Assembly (NCBI RefSeq): GCF_000367525.1
Contig: NZ_HF570956.1
Coordinates: 495,559-559,558, forward strand
Length of the DNA stretch: 64,000 nucleotides
Origin: Phycicoccus elongatus Lp2
Lineage (GTDB): Bacteria > Actinomycetota > Actinomycetes > Actinomycetales > Dermatophilaceae
Reading direction: 5' to 3'
Shown here: positions 33,882 through 43,199 of the stretch, piece by piece
Layout of the letters: each line of letters opens with the position of its first letter
How positions within the stretch are numbered: position 1 is the first letter of the stretch
Notes under the pieces: model-generated
The model's input: the letters and a program-made list of their open reading frames with translations, nothing else
What the model was told of the DNA's origin: nothing
Database searches by the model: none
Position numbers and translations under genes: made by a program

Positions 33882-36161
33882 TCACCGACCCCGTCGGTCG
33901 ACCGATTTCCACATCTCACCCCATGCCCGTCGGCCCTCCAAGGGCCACAGCCAGGCGCGAATCCGCATCGTCAATCGACGACGTGATCTCGCGGTCTTGG
34001 CGACCAACTCGGAGTCGGCGGTGACGTCGGGCAGGTCAGCGCCGGGCGCGGCATACCGGGCGCGTTCGAGGGTGGCGACCACGGTGTCGAGCGCCGCTGT
34101 CGACGCCCCGTCCAAGTAGGCCGATCGCGTCAGGGTGTCACGGGCCTGTCGCGGCGTCTCACCGGGGCCTGCCCTCACCTCTATGTCGTCGAGGCGGTCG
34201 AGGAGGGACTGCCACAGCACCTCGGTGCGTTCGGCGTCGTCCCGGGCGCGCCGGAGCGCGCGACGCCGCCGAATCGAGCCCAGGAGGGGCGTGATCAGGA
34301 CGCTGATCGCGACCAGCAGGATTGTCGTCGAGGGGATCCAGGTCGCGCGCAGCCATCCACCGACATCGGCGATCACCCCTGCCAGCCCCGGCTCTTCGGA
34401 GGTGGTGGGCGCGGGCGCGGCGCTGTCGCTTGCTTCGGCCGTCGCGCTCGTTGACGGCGCACTCGTCGTGGCCGAAGGTCCCGTGGTCGGCGCGGCGTCG
34501 ATCGTCCAGCCGGGTGCCTGACCCGTGTGTGTGCCCGGAGTGGGTTCGAAGCGCACCCATCCGATCGACGGGAAGTAGAGCTCTGGCCAGGCGTGCGCGT
34601 CGGCCGACCGCACCGTCCACTCCCGGCCGTTGAGCGTGCCGGGCAGGAAGCCGATCGCGACGCGAGCCGGAATCCCTCGGTGCCGGGCCATCATGACCAT
34701 CGCCGTGGCGAACTGCACGCAGTAGCCACGTCGAGTCGCGAGGAACTGGCTGAGCGGGTCGAGCGGCACCGCTCGACCCGTGTCGTCGAAGGCCACGGGT
34801 GTGGCGAGGTCGAGCGAATAGGTGAACCGTGCGCTGCGCAGCCATGCCTGGATCCGCCAGGCCTGTTCGGCGGCGTCGAGGTCGGCCGGCGCCACCTGGT
34901 CGAGGATCGCGGACACGTAGTCGGCCGACATGGCGTCGATGGCCAGATCGTCGGCTCGGTCCGAGCCACGCGGATCGGCGGCCCGAAGTTGCGCCTGGGA
35001 GGGTTCGACCAGCTCGTAGTTGACGGCATACGAGTCCATCTCCCCGACCCGTTTGACCATCCCGTTGGCGTCGACCCGCAGCCGATCGGCGGCGACGTCG
35101 ATGGTCAGTGGGGTGCCGGGCAGGGGCAATTGCGGAGCAGCCATGCGGTTGTCGGTGACGCGCGTGGTCGGGGTCCGGCGCGCGATGGCCTCGCTGGCGT
35201 CGGTCGCGGGCAACTCACCCCCGGTGTCGAAGAGTTGGCCGCTGGTCGGCCGCCAGACTCCGTCGGAGTACTGGTTGAGCACGTCGACGCGCATCGGTGG
35301 AGGGTTGGGGTCGTCGGTCTCGTAACGAAGGACCGGCTGGGTCGAACGGTCACCGAGATGCTGGGCCACCGCCAAGGTGTCCTGCAGTGACGATCCCACC
35401 CCATTGCCTCCGCGATCCCCGCGAGCCAACCCGTCGGCGATGAAGCGAGGTGGGAGGTGGGGGAGCACCCCCGGCAGGACGACCGCAGCCGCAATGGCGA
35501 TGAGCGCGACACCACGGGCCCAAGTGAGGATGCCGGGGGCTGGGTTGCGGACCTGGCCACCGCGAGGACGGGCGATCACTGCCCCCCAGCGCACGAGCCG
35601 GGAGGTCCCCTCATGGGCGAGAAGGGCGACCCACGCCGCGGCCGGGATGAGGAAGTAGGTGAAGGCCAGACCCTCGGTGCTGTTGGACGCCGCCGCCACG
35701 TATGCCGTGAGCAACGGAATCCCGGCGGCGCCCGGCATCCGTTTGGTCACCGCGAGGGCGTCGACGCTCACGGCCAGCAGGACGAAGACGACAGCCAGCA
35801 CGAGGATCACCGGGGCGGTGGCGGCGACCGGCGCGGCCTGCTCGGTCACCGAGCGCACAAAGGCAGGGACGGCCGCGGTCACAGTGGTCACCGTGTCGAC
35901 GGTGGGCAGGGCGTACCAGAGGGTCGATCGGAGCAGCAGGAGCAAGATGGCAACCAGCCCGATGACGAGCTGCCCGGCGACGACGATCGCGGCCGAGCGA
36001 CTGACCCGACGCATGCCCACGCCGGCCACGCCGACGATGAGGACGAGCAGGACGGTGACGCGCAGCCACGAATTCGGTTGGAAGAGAGGGAGGAAGGGCA
36101 GCGCAACACCGATGGTGGCACCCGCCGCGAGCGCGGCCGGTACCACGCGGAGCCGAGTCAT
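33882..36161 (-). CDS. Transglutaminase-like membrane protein (DUF3488/TgpA type)
   Basis: The 759-residue protein has about six N-terminal membrane helices, an extracytoplasmic transglutaminase-core domain, another helix (TILLVAISVLITPLLG) and a cytoplasmic DUF4129-like tail. The triad is visible as Cys in RRGYCVQFATAMVMMARHRG, His in SADAHAWPELYF and an acidic residue in VRFEPTPG, where many relatives have Asp. The reaction in actinobacteria is not established. It overlaps the DUF58 gene start by 4 bases and closes a moxR-DUF58-transglutaminase operon, a common triad thought to assemble or remodel surface proteins. It converges with the sigma factor gene, 13 bases away. Confidence 0.88.
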   Translation of the reverse strand: MTRLRVVPAALAAGATIGVALPFLPLFQPNSWLRVTVLLVLIVGVAGVGMRRVSRSAAIVVAGQLVIGLVAILLLLLRSTLWYALPTVDTVTTVTAAVPAFVRSVTEQAAPVAATAPVILVLAVVFVLLAVSVDALAVTKRMPGAAGIPLLTAYVAAASNSTEGLAFTYFLIPAAAWVALLAHEGTSRLVRWGAVIARPRGGQVRNPAPGILTWARGVALIAIAAAVVLPGVLPHLPPRFIADGLARGDRGGNGVGSSLQDTLAVAQHLGDRSTQPVLRYETDDPNPPPMRVDVLNQYSDGVWRPTSGQLFDTGGELPATDASEAIARRTPTTRVTDNRMAAPQLPLPGTPLTIDVAADRLRVDANGMVKRVGEMDSYAVNYELVEPSQAQLRAADPRGSDRADDLAIDAMSADYVSAILDQVAPADLDAAEQAWRIQAWLRSARFTYSLDLATPVAFDDTGRAVPLDPLSQFLATRRGYCVQFATAMVMMARHRGIPARVAIGFLPGTLNGREWTVRSADAHAWPELYFPSIGWVRFEPTPGTHTGQAPGWTIDAAPTTGPSATTSAPSTSATAEASDSAAPAPTTSEEPGLAGVIADVGGWLRATWIPSTTILLVAISVLITPLLGSIRRRRALRRARDDAERTEVLWQSLLDRLDDIEVRAGPGETPRQARDTLTRSAYLDGASTAALDTVVATLERARYAAPGADLPDVTADSELVAKTARSRRRLTMRIRAWLWPLEGRRAWGEMWKSVDRRGR

Positions 36162-37405
36162 CGCTGCACCCCCACCAAGGACGCGCCGGTCAACTCGGAC
36201 CAGACGCGTGCCGGAGGCTCGAATCCGGATACTTCCGCGGTGAGCCACCCCGCCGAGCCCAAGGTGGCGATCGTCCGTCCGGCGAGCCGGGCGGACGATT
36301 CCTCGCCGCGTCGGGGTGCATGCACCATTCCGATGGCGGTCGAGCCGTGCTGGCGAAGGGACGACAGGGCTCGAGTCGCCCCGTCGTCCAGGCCAGTTGT
36401 CAGCGCCACGAGGAGCCCTCCGGACCCGGTGAACCCGTGTGCGGCATGAAGCACTGCGCGGAAACCGTCATCGGGACCGGTGCGGATCCTGGCCAGGGTC
36501 TCGAGCATGGCGTCCACGCTCTCGTCGTTGCGAACTCCGGCGTCGTTGGTGAGGTCGGGGGTGAGCAGGTGGACGGCATACCCGAGGTCTGCGGTATGGG
36601 CCATGACAGAGGCGGCCATCGTGACGAACCACTCGAAGCTGCTCGTGGCGCCGTGCCCGGAGTGGCCGCTCTCACGGGCGTCGAGGAGGATCACGGCCCG
36701 ACGACGGGCTGGTCGATCCTCCTGGCGGACCATGAGCTCACCCATCCGCGCCGTGGCCGGCCAGTGGATGCGGCGCAGGTCGTCGCCTTCGCGGTAGCCG
36801 CGGATCGATTGGTCGTCCTCACCGTGAAGGGCCACCTGATGCGGGATCGAGCCTTCCGTGCCGACGCCGCGTCCCAGTGCGCGCCCGGTGGTGAGGGGAT
36901 GGATGCGTGGGGTGACGAGGATGGATCCGGTGCCCTCGACAATCGAGGCTGCGGACGTGATCCCGAAGGGGTCGCGGGTCCAGACCCGGAGGGGGCCGAG
37001 GGGGTGGGCACCGCGGACGTGCGGGCGTACGGAGTACTCGACCTCGCTGAACTGACCGAGTCCGATGGGCGGAATGGTGAAGCGGGGGCGGTCGCCGAGT
37101 GAGGGATCGAGGATCTCCTCACCGACGGCCAAGGCAGTCCGGCGCTGGCCGACGTTGTGCAACGACAGCGAGATCCGGGCCGTTTCGTCGACTCCCATCC
37201 GCGCCGGCGTGGCCACTCTGGCCACCTCGAGAACCGGTGCGCCCGTCCGGGCCAGGGTGCGACAGACGAGCAGGAGCGCCAGCACCAGGATGCCGATCCG
37301 AGTCAAGTCCCGTTGACCGAGAGCCATGCCGGCGACGAGCAGCACCACCCCCGAGGCCAGGAAGGCGGACCCCCGCTGGGTGAGCAGGCCCGATCGACGG
37401 GCCAC
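36158..37405 (-). CDS. DUF58 domain protein (vWA-like)
   Basis: The protein of 415 residues has two N-terminal membrane helices (FLASGVVLLVAGMALG and IGILVLALLLVCRTLA) and then a beta-rich region. The DUF58 signature EGDDLRRIHWPATARMGELM lies near residue 215. A vWA-like segment follows, with VILLDARESGHSG, whose D-x-R-x-S replaces the usual metal site. DUF58 proteins act with MoxR ATPases. The GTG start lies 2 bases after the moxR stop and the end overlaps the transglutaminase gene, so the three are co-transcribed. Confidence 0.88.
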   Translation of the reverse strand: MARRSGLLTQRGSAFLASGVVLLVAGMALGQRDLTRIGILVLALLLVCRTLARTGAPVLEVARVATPARMGVDETARISLSLHNVGQRRTALAVGEEILDPSLGDRPRFTIPPIGLGQFSEVEYSVRPHVRGAHPLGPLRVWTRDPFGITSAASIVEGTGSILVTPRIHPLTTGRALGRGVGTEGSIPHQVALHGEDDQSIRGYREGDDLRRIHWPATARMGELMVRQEDRPARRRAVILLDARESGHSGHGATSSFEWFVTMAASVMAHTADLGYAVHLLTPDLTNDAGVRNDESVDAMLETLARIRTGPDDGFRAVLHAAHGFTGSGGLLVALTTGLDDGATRALSSLRQHGSTAIGMVHAPRRGEESSARLAGRTIATLGSAGWLTAEVSGFEPPARVWSELTGASLVGVQR

Positions 37406-37407
37406 TG

Positions 37408-38496
37408 TCAGCGGGGTTGCGCGGGGACGCGCGTGCGGTCGAGGAGATCGGACAGAACGTCAGCCGCCGAGCGGCGAGAGAGTTGCGACTCCCCAGAGAG
37501 GATCACCCGGTGGGCCAGGACGGGGATCGCGATGGCCTTGATGTCGTCCGGCAGGACGTGGTCGCGGCCCCTCAGAGCGGCATGTGCGCGCCCCGCCCGC
37601 AGGAGGTGGAGCGTGGCTCGCGGCGAGATCCCCAGACGGAGGGCGGAGGTCGACCGAGTCGCTGCGGCGAGGTCGACGATGTACTGGCGCACCGCCGGCG
37701 ACGCGTGCACGCGGCGGACCGCGTGGACCATCGCCTCGACCCCGGCGGCATCCACGACCGGTTTGAGGTCGGCGAGCGGGTCACCGGCTCCGTGGCTGTC
37801 CAGGAGTGCGAGTTCGGCGCGTGCGTTGGGATAGCCCATTGAGATGCGCGCCATGAAACGGTCGCGTTGCGCCTCGGGCAGGGGATAGGTCCCCTCCATC
37901 TCGATCGGGTTCTGGGTGGCCATCACCATGAATGGGCGTGGGAGCGCATAGGTGGTCCCGTCGACGGTCACCTGCGCCTCCTCCATCGACTCCAGCAGCG
38001 CGGACTGGGTCTTGGGGGAGGCGCGATTGATCTCGTCGCCGACGACGACATTGGCGAAGATTGCGCCCGGCCGGAACTCGAAACTGCGCAGGTCCTGGTT
38101 CCAGACGCTCACTCCGGTGATGTCGCTTGGGAGCAGGTCGGGGGTGAACTGAACCCGCCGGACGGTGGCATCGACAGAACGGGCCAAGGTCTTGGCGAGC
38201 ATCGTCTTGCCGACACCGGGCACGTCCTCGACCAAGAGGTGGCCCTCGGCGAGCAACGCGACCAGCGCCGTCCTGATGACGTCGTCCTTGCCCTCGATGA
38301 CCGTGGCCATGGCCCGGGCCAGGTCCGTGGTGACCTGCAGCACGCGATCCAAGGCCACCCCGAGCGCGTCAGGGGTGGCGGCTTCGCCGTCGGGGGGTGC
38401 CGACCTGCTCGTCGCGGCCTCGGTCTGCCAGTCACCCACGCGCTCACCCTCCCCGGTGGCCATGACGGCCCTGTCGGGGCGTCTCGTCTCAGACAT
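37408..38496 (-). CDS. MoxR-family AAA+ ATPase
   Basis: The 362-residue ATPase has Walker A in EDVPGVGKTMLAKTLA, Walker B in VVVGDEINRASPKTQSALL, sensor 1 in MVMATQNPIEMEGTYPLPEA and the arginine finger in QRDRFMARISMGYPN. A Thr/Ala-rich 45-residue N-terminal extension precedes the core. MoxR proteins act as chaperones, often with vWA or DUF58 partners, here the next gene. It is the first gene of the operon; its upstream region is shared with mraZ and holds a GTGGTGGAAAGTGGGG box that reads toward it. Confidence 0.9.
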   Translation of the reverse strand: MSETRRPDRAVMATGEGERVGDWQTEAATSRSAPPDGEAATPDALGVALDRVLQVTTDLARAMATVIEGKDDVIRTALVALLAEGHLLVEDVPGVGKTMLAKTLARSVDATVRRVQFTPDLLPSDITGVSVWNQDLRSFEFRPGAIFANVVVGDEINRASPKTQSALLESMEEAQVTVDGTTYALPRPFMVMATQNPIEMEGTYPLPEAQRDRFMARISMGYPNARAELALLDSHGAGDPLADLKPVVDAAGVEAMVHAVRRVHASPAVRQYIVDLAAATRSTSALRLGISPRATLHLLRAGRAHAALRGRDHVLPDDIKAIAIPVLAHRVILSGESQLSRRSAADVLSDLLDRTRVPAQPR

Positions 38497-38555
38497 CGAT
38501 CTTGCCTCACGGCTGGCCGGAAAGGGAGGGAGGAGGCGAAGCCATTCGACGCGAA

Positions 38556-38576
38556 TTTTGCCCCACTTTCCACCAC
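38556..38576 (-). promoter_or_regulatory. MraZ-type box facing moxR
   Basis: Read on the reverse strand, this 21-base segment begins GTGGTGGAAAGTGGGG and matches the box before mraZ at 17 of 21 positions. AAAGTGGGG-like repeats are the known form of MraZ operators. It lies about 60 bases before the moxR start, so MraZ may also control this operon. Confidence 0.5.
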
Positions 38577-38647
38577 CGCCTCTGACCTGCAGAAATACTA
38601 AATCAAGGCGAAGAATACTGGTCTCAACCAGCGCAAATAGGTAACAG

Positions 38648-38673
38648 GTGGAGTAAAGTGGGGGAAACGGGCG
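38648..38673 (+). promoter_or_regulatory. MraZ operator before mraZ
   Basis: Three boxes spaced by 10 bases, GTGGAG at 38648, GTGGGG at 38658 and CGGGCG at 38668, lie 44-69 bases before the mraZ start. The TGGG-N5-TGGG type of array is what MraZ binds in its own promoter in E. coli and other bacteria. AT-richer DNA just upstream (38590-38640) probably holds the promoter of the cluster. Confidence 0.6.
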
Positions 38674-38716
38674 GCGAGAGGTCGTGAAGGGTCGATGTCA
38701 GGGGAGGTGAGGGTCG

Positions 38717-39148
38717 GTGTTCCTCGGGACGCACACGCCGCGGTTGGACGACAAAGGACGGCTCTTCCTCCCCGCCAAGTTCCGCGACCAGTTGGAGCGC
38801 GGCCTGGTCGTCACCCGAGGCCAGGAGCGCTGCCTGTTCGTCTTCCCGATCGCCGAGTTCGAGCAGGTCACGACGGCCATGCGCGAGGCCCCCACCACCA
38901 ATCGCAATGTCCGCGACTTCATGCGGGTCTTTCTCTCCGGCGCCTCGGACGAGGTCCCCGACAAGCAGGGGCGGGTGACGATTCCCGCTCACTTGCGGCA
39001 GTACGCCGGACTCACCAAGGACTGCACGGTCATCGGGCAGGGCAGCCGTATCGAGGTCTGGGACACCGACGCCTGGACGACCTGGCTCGCCGAGCACGAG
39101 CAGGCCTACTCCGACACCTCCGAGGAGGTCGTGCCAGGACTGATCTGA
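38717..39148 (+). CDS. mraZ: Transcriptional regulator MraZ
   Basis: This 143-residue protein has the two SpoVT/AbrB-like halves of Mra[21 protein letters not shown] at the start and [17 protein letters not shown] from about residue 75, each with the [DE]-x-K/Q-G-R-x-x-[IL]-P motif. It binds repeats in its own promoter and regulates the division and cell wall cluster. The GTG is preceded by AGGGGAGGTGAGGG. It is the first gene of the dcw cluster, followed after 161 bases by rsmH. Confidence 0.95.
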   Translation: MFLGTHTPRLDDKGRLFLPAKFRDQLERGLVVTRGQERCLFVFPIAEFEQVTTAMREAPTTNRNVRDFMRVFLSGASDEVPDKQGRVTIPAHLRQYAGLTKDCTVIGQGSRIEVWDTDAWTTWLAEHEQAYSDTSEEVVPGLI

Positions 39149-39309
39149 CGCCGCCCGCCCAGCCTGCCCGCCCGACCCCCACGACCCCGTTCCTCGGCCT
39201 CCAGCCGGACGATCCCGACGCGACTTCCCCCGCGCCGGGCCCGACCGGATGGGGACCCGGGCACGGGGACGCACCGCCACCCAGACCCAGCCCGTCGAAG
39301 GAACACGCG

Positions 39310-40293
39310 ATGAACGCCACCCGCGGACCGGCCGCCCAGCGCCACGTTCCGGTTCTGCGCGATCGCATCGTGGAGTTGCTCGCTCCGGCCGCGGCGCGTC
39401 CGGGGGCTGTCCTCGTCGATGCGACGCTCGGCATGGGCGGCCACAGCGAGGCCCTGCTCACGGCCTGCCCGAACGCGCGGGTGGTCGGCATCGACCGGGA
39501 CACCGAGGCGTTGGCCCTCGCCGGTGAGCGTCTGGCCGCATTCGGTGACCGCTTCACCACCGTCCACGCCGTCTATGACGACATTGCCCACCTGCTCGTC
39601 GACCTCGATGTCCCGCAGGTCGACGGCATCCTCTTCGACCTGGGGGTCTCGAGTCTGCAACTCGACGAGGCCGACCGCGGCTTCGCCTACGCCCAGGACG
39701 CCCCCCTCGACATGCGCATGGACCAGCAGTCGGGGCTCACCGCGGCGGAGGTCGTCAACACGTATGCCGCGGCCGACCTCGCGCGCATCCTGCGCGACTA
39801 CGGCGAGGAGCGGTTCGCCGGACGCATCGCCTCGGCCATCGTCCGGGAGCGGGAGAAGGAGCCGTTCACCACGTCTGGGCGTCTGGTCGACCTGCTTCGG
39901 GATGCCGTTCCGGCAGCCTCGCAACGCACCGGTGGCCACCCCGCCAAGCGGACCTTCCAAGCGCTGCGCATCGAGGTCAACGGCGAACTCGCGGTCTGGG
40001 AGCGCGCCCTTCCTGCCGCGATCGAGGCCCTCGGGGTCGGCGGCCGCATCGCGGTCCTGTCCTACCACTCGCTCGAGGACCGCATCACCAAGCGAGCGCT
40101 CGTGGCGGGGGCCACCTCTCGCACCCCCAAGGGGATGCCGGTCGAGTTGCCCGAGCACGCGGCATACCTGCGGCTACTGACCCGAGGCGCCGAGGAGGCC
40201 GACGCCACCGAAGTCGCCGAGAACCCCCGATCTGCCTCGGTCCGGCTGCGGGCCGCCGAACGAATCACCACGACGAAGGGATCGACGCGATGA
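39310..40293 (+). CDS. rsmH: 16S rRNA (cytosine(1402)-N(4))-methyltransferase
   Basis: The 327-residue SAM-dependent enzyme methylates N4 of C1402 in the ribosomal P site. It shows [13 protein letters not shown], the SAM motif [46 protein letters not shown] and, near the end, [20 protein letters not shown] sits just before ATG 39310. The upstream frame stays open with Pro-rich coding but offers no ATG or GTG, so an N-terminal extension is unlikely. It overlaps ftsL as ATGA. Confidence 0.94.
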   Translation: MNATRGPAAQRHVPVLRDRIVELLAPAAARPGAVLVDATLGMGGHSEALLTACPNARVVGIDRDTEALALAGERLAAFGDRFTTVHAVYDDIAHLLVDLDVPQVDGILFDLGVSSLQLDEADRGFAYAQDAPLDMRMDQQSGLTAAEVVNTYAAADLARILRDYGEERFAGRIASAIVREREKEPFTTSGRLVDLLRDAVPAASQRTGGHPAKRTFQALRIEVNGELAVWERALPAAIEALGVGGRIAVLSYHSLEDRITKRALVAGATSRTPKGMPVELPEHAAYLRLLTRGAEEADATEVAENPRSASVRLRAAERITTTKGSTR

Positions 40294-41009
40294 GCCAAAT
40301 GGCGACGGCACGCGCTCTGCCGCGCTCGGGGGCCACCAAGGCGCCACGGCCGCTGAGGCTCATCGCGCCGGCGCCTCCGGGCCACGCCGGGCTGGTCGCG
40401 ACCTGCCTGGTGCTGCTCACCGCGGGGTTCGTGGCGGTGTTGCTCCTCAACACGTCCATGGCCACCGGGGCGTTCACCGTCAGCCGGCTGCAGGACCGGG
40501 CCGACGAGCTCTCGGACACCCGCACGGCCCTGCAGCACGCGGTCGATGCCCAGAGCGCTCCTGCCGAACTGGCCAAGCGGGCGCTCGACCTCGGGATGGT
40601 CCCGTCGACGAGTGCGGCCTTCCTGCGGATCAGCGATGGCCAGGTCCTCGGCGTGGCGGAACCCGCCGCAGCGGACACCGGTTTTACGGTGGTGGCTCAG
40701 GCCGGATCGGCCCGAGCAGCAGCACCCGCATCACCGGCAACACCCGCAGCACCGGCGGAGCAGGCGACCGCCGCGGCCCCGGCCGCACCGCCCGTCCCGG
40801 AGTCGGGGACGACCGTGACCACCGAGGGCACGGTGACCCGGACCACCGTGACGATGGTGCGTGGCGATGTCGTGGAGAGCACGGTCACCAGCGTCGACAG
40901 TGCGACGGGAGCCACGACCAGCACCACCTCCCGCACGCCCATCCCCGCGACACCGACCGCACCCGAATCGACACCCGCGCAGCCTGCGCCACCCGCCCCG
41001 ACCAACTGA
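40290..41009 (+). CDS. ftsL: FtsL-like cell division protein with long C-terminal tail
   Basis: The position between rsmH and ftsI, one membrane helix ([20 protein letters not shown], residues 36-55) and a following coiled coil ([20 protein letters not shown]) identify FtsL, a bitopic protein that with DivIC and FtsQ activates septal synthesis by FtsW and FtsI. At 239 residues it is twice the usual size: after the coiled coil, about 110 extracytoplasmic residues are Ala/Pro/Thr-rich, then Thr/Val-rich repeats ([19 protein letters not shown]). The ATG overlaps the rsmH stop. Confidence 0.85.
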   Translation: MSQMATARALPRSGATKAPRPLRLIAPAPPGHAGLVATCLVLLTAGFVAVLLLNTSMATGAFTVSRLQDRADELSDTRTALQHAVDAQSAPAELAKRALDLGMVPSTSAAFLRISDGQVLGVAEPAAADTGFTVVAQAGSARAAAPASPATPAAPAEQATAAAPAAPPVPESGTTVTTEGTVTRTTVTMVRGDVVESTVTSVDSATGATTSTTSRTPIPATPTAPESTPAQPAPPAPTN

Positions 41010-41031
41010 TCGACCTCGACGGAGCCAGACC

Positions 41032-43188
41032 GTGACCCCACCCAGGACGCCCCCGGGCGCTGGCCGTGGTGGTTCGGCGACCCCACGCAGTCGACAAGGT
41101 GGGCGACCCGCCAGGTCCACGGGCGGCAGCACTGAGAGTCGCGCCGCTCGCCCGGTGTCGCGCTCACGGACTCCCGAGAGCCCGCGACCGGCCGCGCCTG
41201 GGCGGGCAGCGACGCCGAGGAGGCCCGTGGCCGCCAAGACCACCGCCAAGGGTCGTCCGTCTCCTCGTGCTCACGCGACCGGTGGGGGCGGTCCGCGCCG
41301 ACCGAAGGGGCCCACCTCGAGGTGGTCGCAGCGGCCCGGGCGACCTCAGCGCCTGGTGCCCCCACACCGTCGGATGCGGACGCTGCTCATCGCTGTGGCC
41401 TTCGTGTTGTCGATCTTCGCCGCTCAACTGGTCCGGATCCAGGGTTTTGACGCCTCGGCGGTGGCCGCCGAGGCCCGCAAGCAGCGCACGGCCACCGTCG
41501 CCATCCCCGCCCTTCGGGGTCAGATCCTGTCCTCCGACGGGGTCGTTCTGGCGGCCAGTCAGGAGCGGATCACCGTGGTGGCCGACCTGACTGCCATCTG
41601 CACCTATCAGACCAAGAAGAACAAATGCGACGACGCCAGTTCGGGGGAGGCGGTGGGCAAGGCAGCGGCTGCCCTGGCCCCGCTCCTGGGCCAGGACGAG
41701 GCCAAGCTTCGCGAGAACCTCACCGGCACGGCCCGCTATCGGATCCTCGAGCGGCAGGCAACGCCCCTCACCTGGCGCAAGATCGCCGACCTGCGCATCC
41801 CCGGGATCTACAAGGACCAGACACCTGGCGCTGACGTGTCCGTGCCCCAGCGGACCTATCCGACCGGACCGGCAGCCGCCTCGCTCGTCGGGTTCGTCAC
41901 CAACGACGGCAAGGCGGGGGGTGGTGTCGAGCAGTTGATGGACGCCACGCTGCAGGGCACCGTCGGCCAGGTCGAGTACGAAACCTCGGCCACCGGCGAA
42001 GTCATCCCGGCGGCCGGCCAGACCCGCAAGGAGGCCGTCAACGGCACCGATGTGCGACTGACGATCAACTCCGGGCTGCAGTGGTATGCCCAGAACGCTC
42101 TCGCCCAGAAGATGGAGCAGACCAACGCCCTGTCCGGCACGGTCGTCGCGATGAACGCCAAGACCGGTGACCTGCTGGCTGTCGCGTCCTACCCGACTTA
42201 CGACCCCAATGACATCGGCCGCGCCAACGGCAGCCTGACGAATAAGGCCTTTGGCGAGGTCTTCGAGCCCGGCTCGACGGCCAAGCTCATGACGATTGCC
42301 GCGGCCATGCAGGACGGCACTGTCACTCCCGACACCCCGGTCATCGTCCCCCCGACCCTCCCTCGCTACGACCAGGTCTTCAACGACTCTCACGCGCACC
42401 CGACCGAGTATCGAACTGTTACAGGCGTTCTCGCCGAGTCCAGCAACATCGGAACGGTTCTGGTCAGTGAGACCCTGACCCCGAAGCGCCTCGAGGAGTA
42501 CTTCCGGAAGTTCGGACTGGGCACCAAGTCCGGCACCGGCTTCCCGGGGGAGTCCGCCGGTCTGCTGACCAAGTCAGAGGACTGGAGTGGCACTCAACGG
42601 GCTACGGTGGCCTTCGGTCAGGGACTTTCCGTCACGGCCATCCAGGCCGCTGGTGTCTTCCAGACGATCGCCAACAACGGGGTTCGCGTCGAGCCACGGC
42701 TCATCGAGTCGACCACGGACAAGGACGGCACCGTCAAGCAGACACCGGCGTCGAAGGGCAGCCGGGTCGTCGACGAGAAGGTCGCCAAGCAGGTCAGCGA
42801 GATGCTCGAAGGAGTCGTCAGCCCCAACGGCACCGCCCCCCAGGCACAGATCGCGGGCTACCGGGTCGCCGGCAAGACCGGCACGGCTGACCGCTACGAC
42901 CCCACGGTCGGCGGCTACAGCGGCAAGACCGCGAGTTTCATCGGCTACGCCCCCGCGGATGACCCCCAGATCGTCGTCGCGGTGATCCTTCAGCGGCCCA
43001 CCAACGGCTACTTCGGCGGGTCGACGGCGGGCCCGGTGTTCCATGACGTGATGACGTATGCGCTCCAGGAACTCAAGATCCCACCGACCGGCACGGCCGC
43101 GCCACAACTGGTCCTGGACGTCGAGCCCTCAGCGGCCGAGGCCGACCCGACCACGCTGCGTAACAAGCCCAAGGGTTCGGGCGGGTAG
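41032..43188 (+). CDS. ftsI: Septal peptidoglycan transpeptidase FtsI (class B PBP)
   Basis: This class-B penicillin-binding protein (718 residues) cross-links septal peptidoglycan. It has a basic cytoplasmic tail, one membrane helix (LLIAVAFVLSIFAAQLVRIQ, about 120-139), the PBP dimer domain and a transpeptidase domain with S415-T-A-K418, the SxN motif in ESSNIG and KTG in VAGKTGTADRY. The first 115 residues are very rich in Arg, Pro, Gly and Ser, a longer tail than usual. GGAG at 41020-41023 fixes GTG 41032. The TAG stop forms TAGGGT, a likely -10 for leaderless murE. Confidence 0.94.
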   Translation: MTPPRTPPGAGRGGSATPRSRQGGRPARSTGGSTESRAARPVSRSRTPESPRPAAPGRAATPRRPVAAKTTAKGRPSPRAHATGGGGPRRPKGPTSRWSQRPGRPQRLVPPHRRMRTLLIAVAFVLSIFAAQLVRIQGFDASAVAAEARKQRTATVAIPALRGQILSSDGVVLAASQERITVVADLTAICTYQTKKNKCDDASSGEAVGKAAAALAPLLGQDEAKLRENLTGTARYRILERQATPLTWRKIADLRIPGIYKDQTPGADVSVPQRTYPTGPAAASLVGFVTNDGKAGGGVEQLMDATLQGTVGQVEYETSATGEVIPAAGQTRKEAVNGTDVRLTINSGLQWYAQNALAQKMEQTNALSGTVVAMNAKTGDLLAVASYPTYDPNDIGRANGSLTNKAFGEVFEPGSTAKLMTIAAAMQDGTVTPDTPVIVPPTLPRYDQVFNDSHAHPTEYRTVTGVLAESSNIGTVLVSETLTPKRLEEYFRKFGLGTKSGTGFPGESAGLLTKSEDWSGTQRATVAFGQGLSVTAIQAAGVFQTIANNGVRVEPRLIESTTDKDGTVKQTPASKGSRVVDEKVAKQVSEMLEGVVSPNGTAPQAQIAGYRVAGKTGTADRYDPTVGGYSGKTASFIGYAPADDPQIVVAVILQRPTNGYFGGSTAGPVFHDVMTYALQELKIPPTGTAAPQLVLDVEPSAAEADPTTLRNKPKGSGG

Positions 43189-43199
43189 GGTCCGAGACC

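Noticed and set aside
39149-39309. N-terminal extension of RsmH
   Set aside because: The frame is open and Pro-rich but has no ATG or GTG; GAAGGAA and the conserved start fit ATG 39310.
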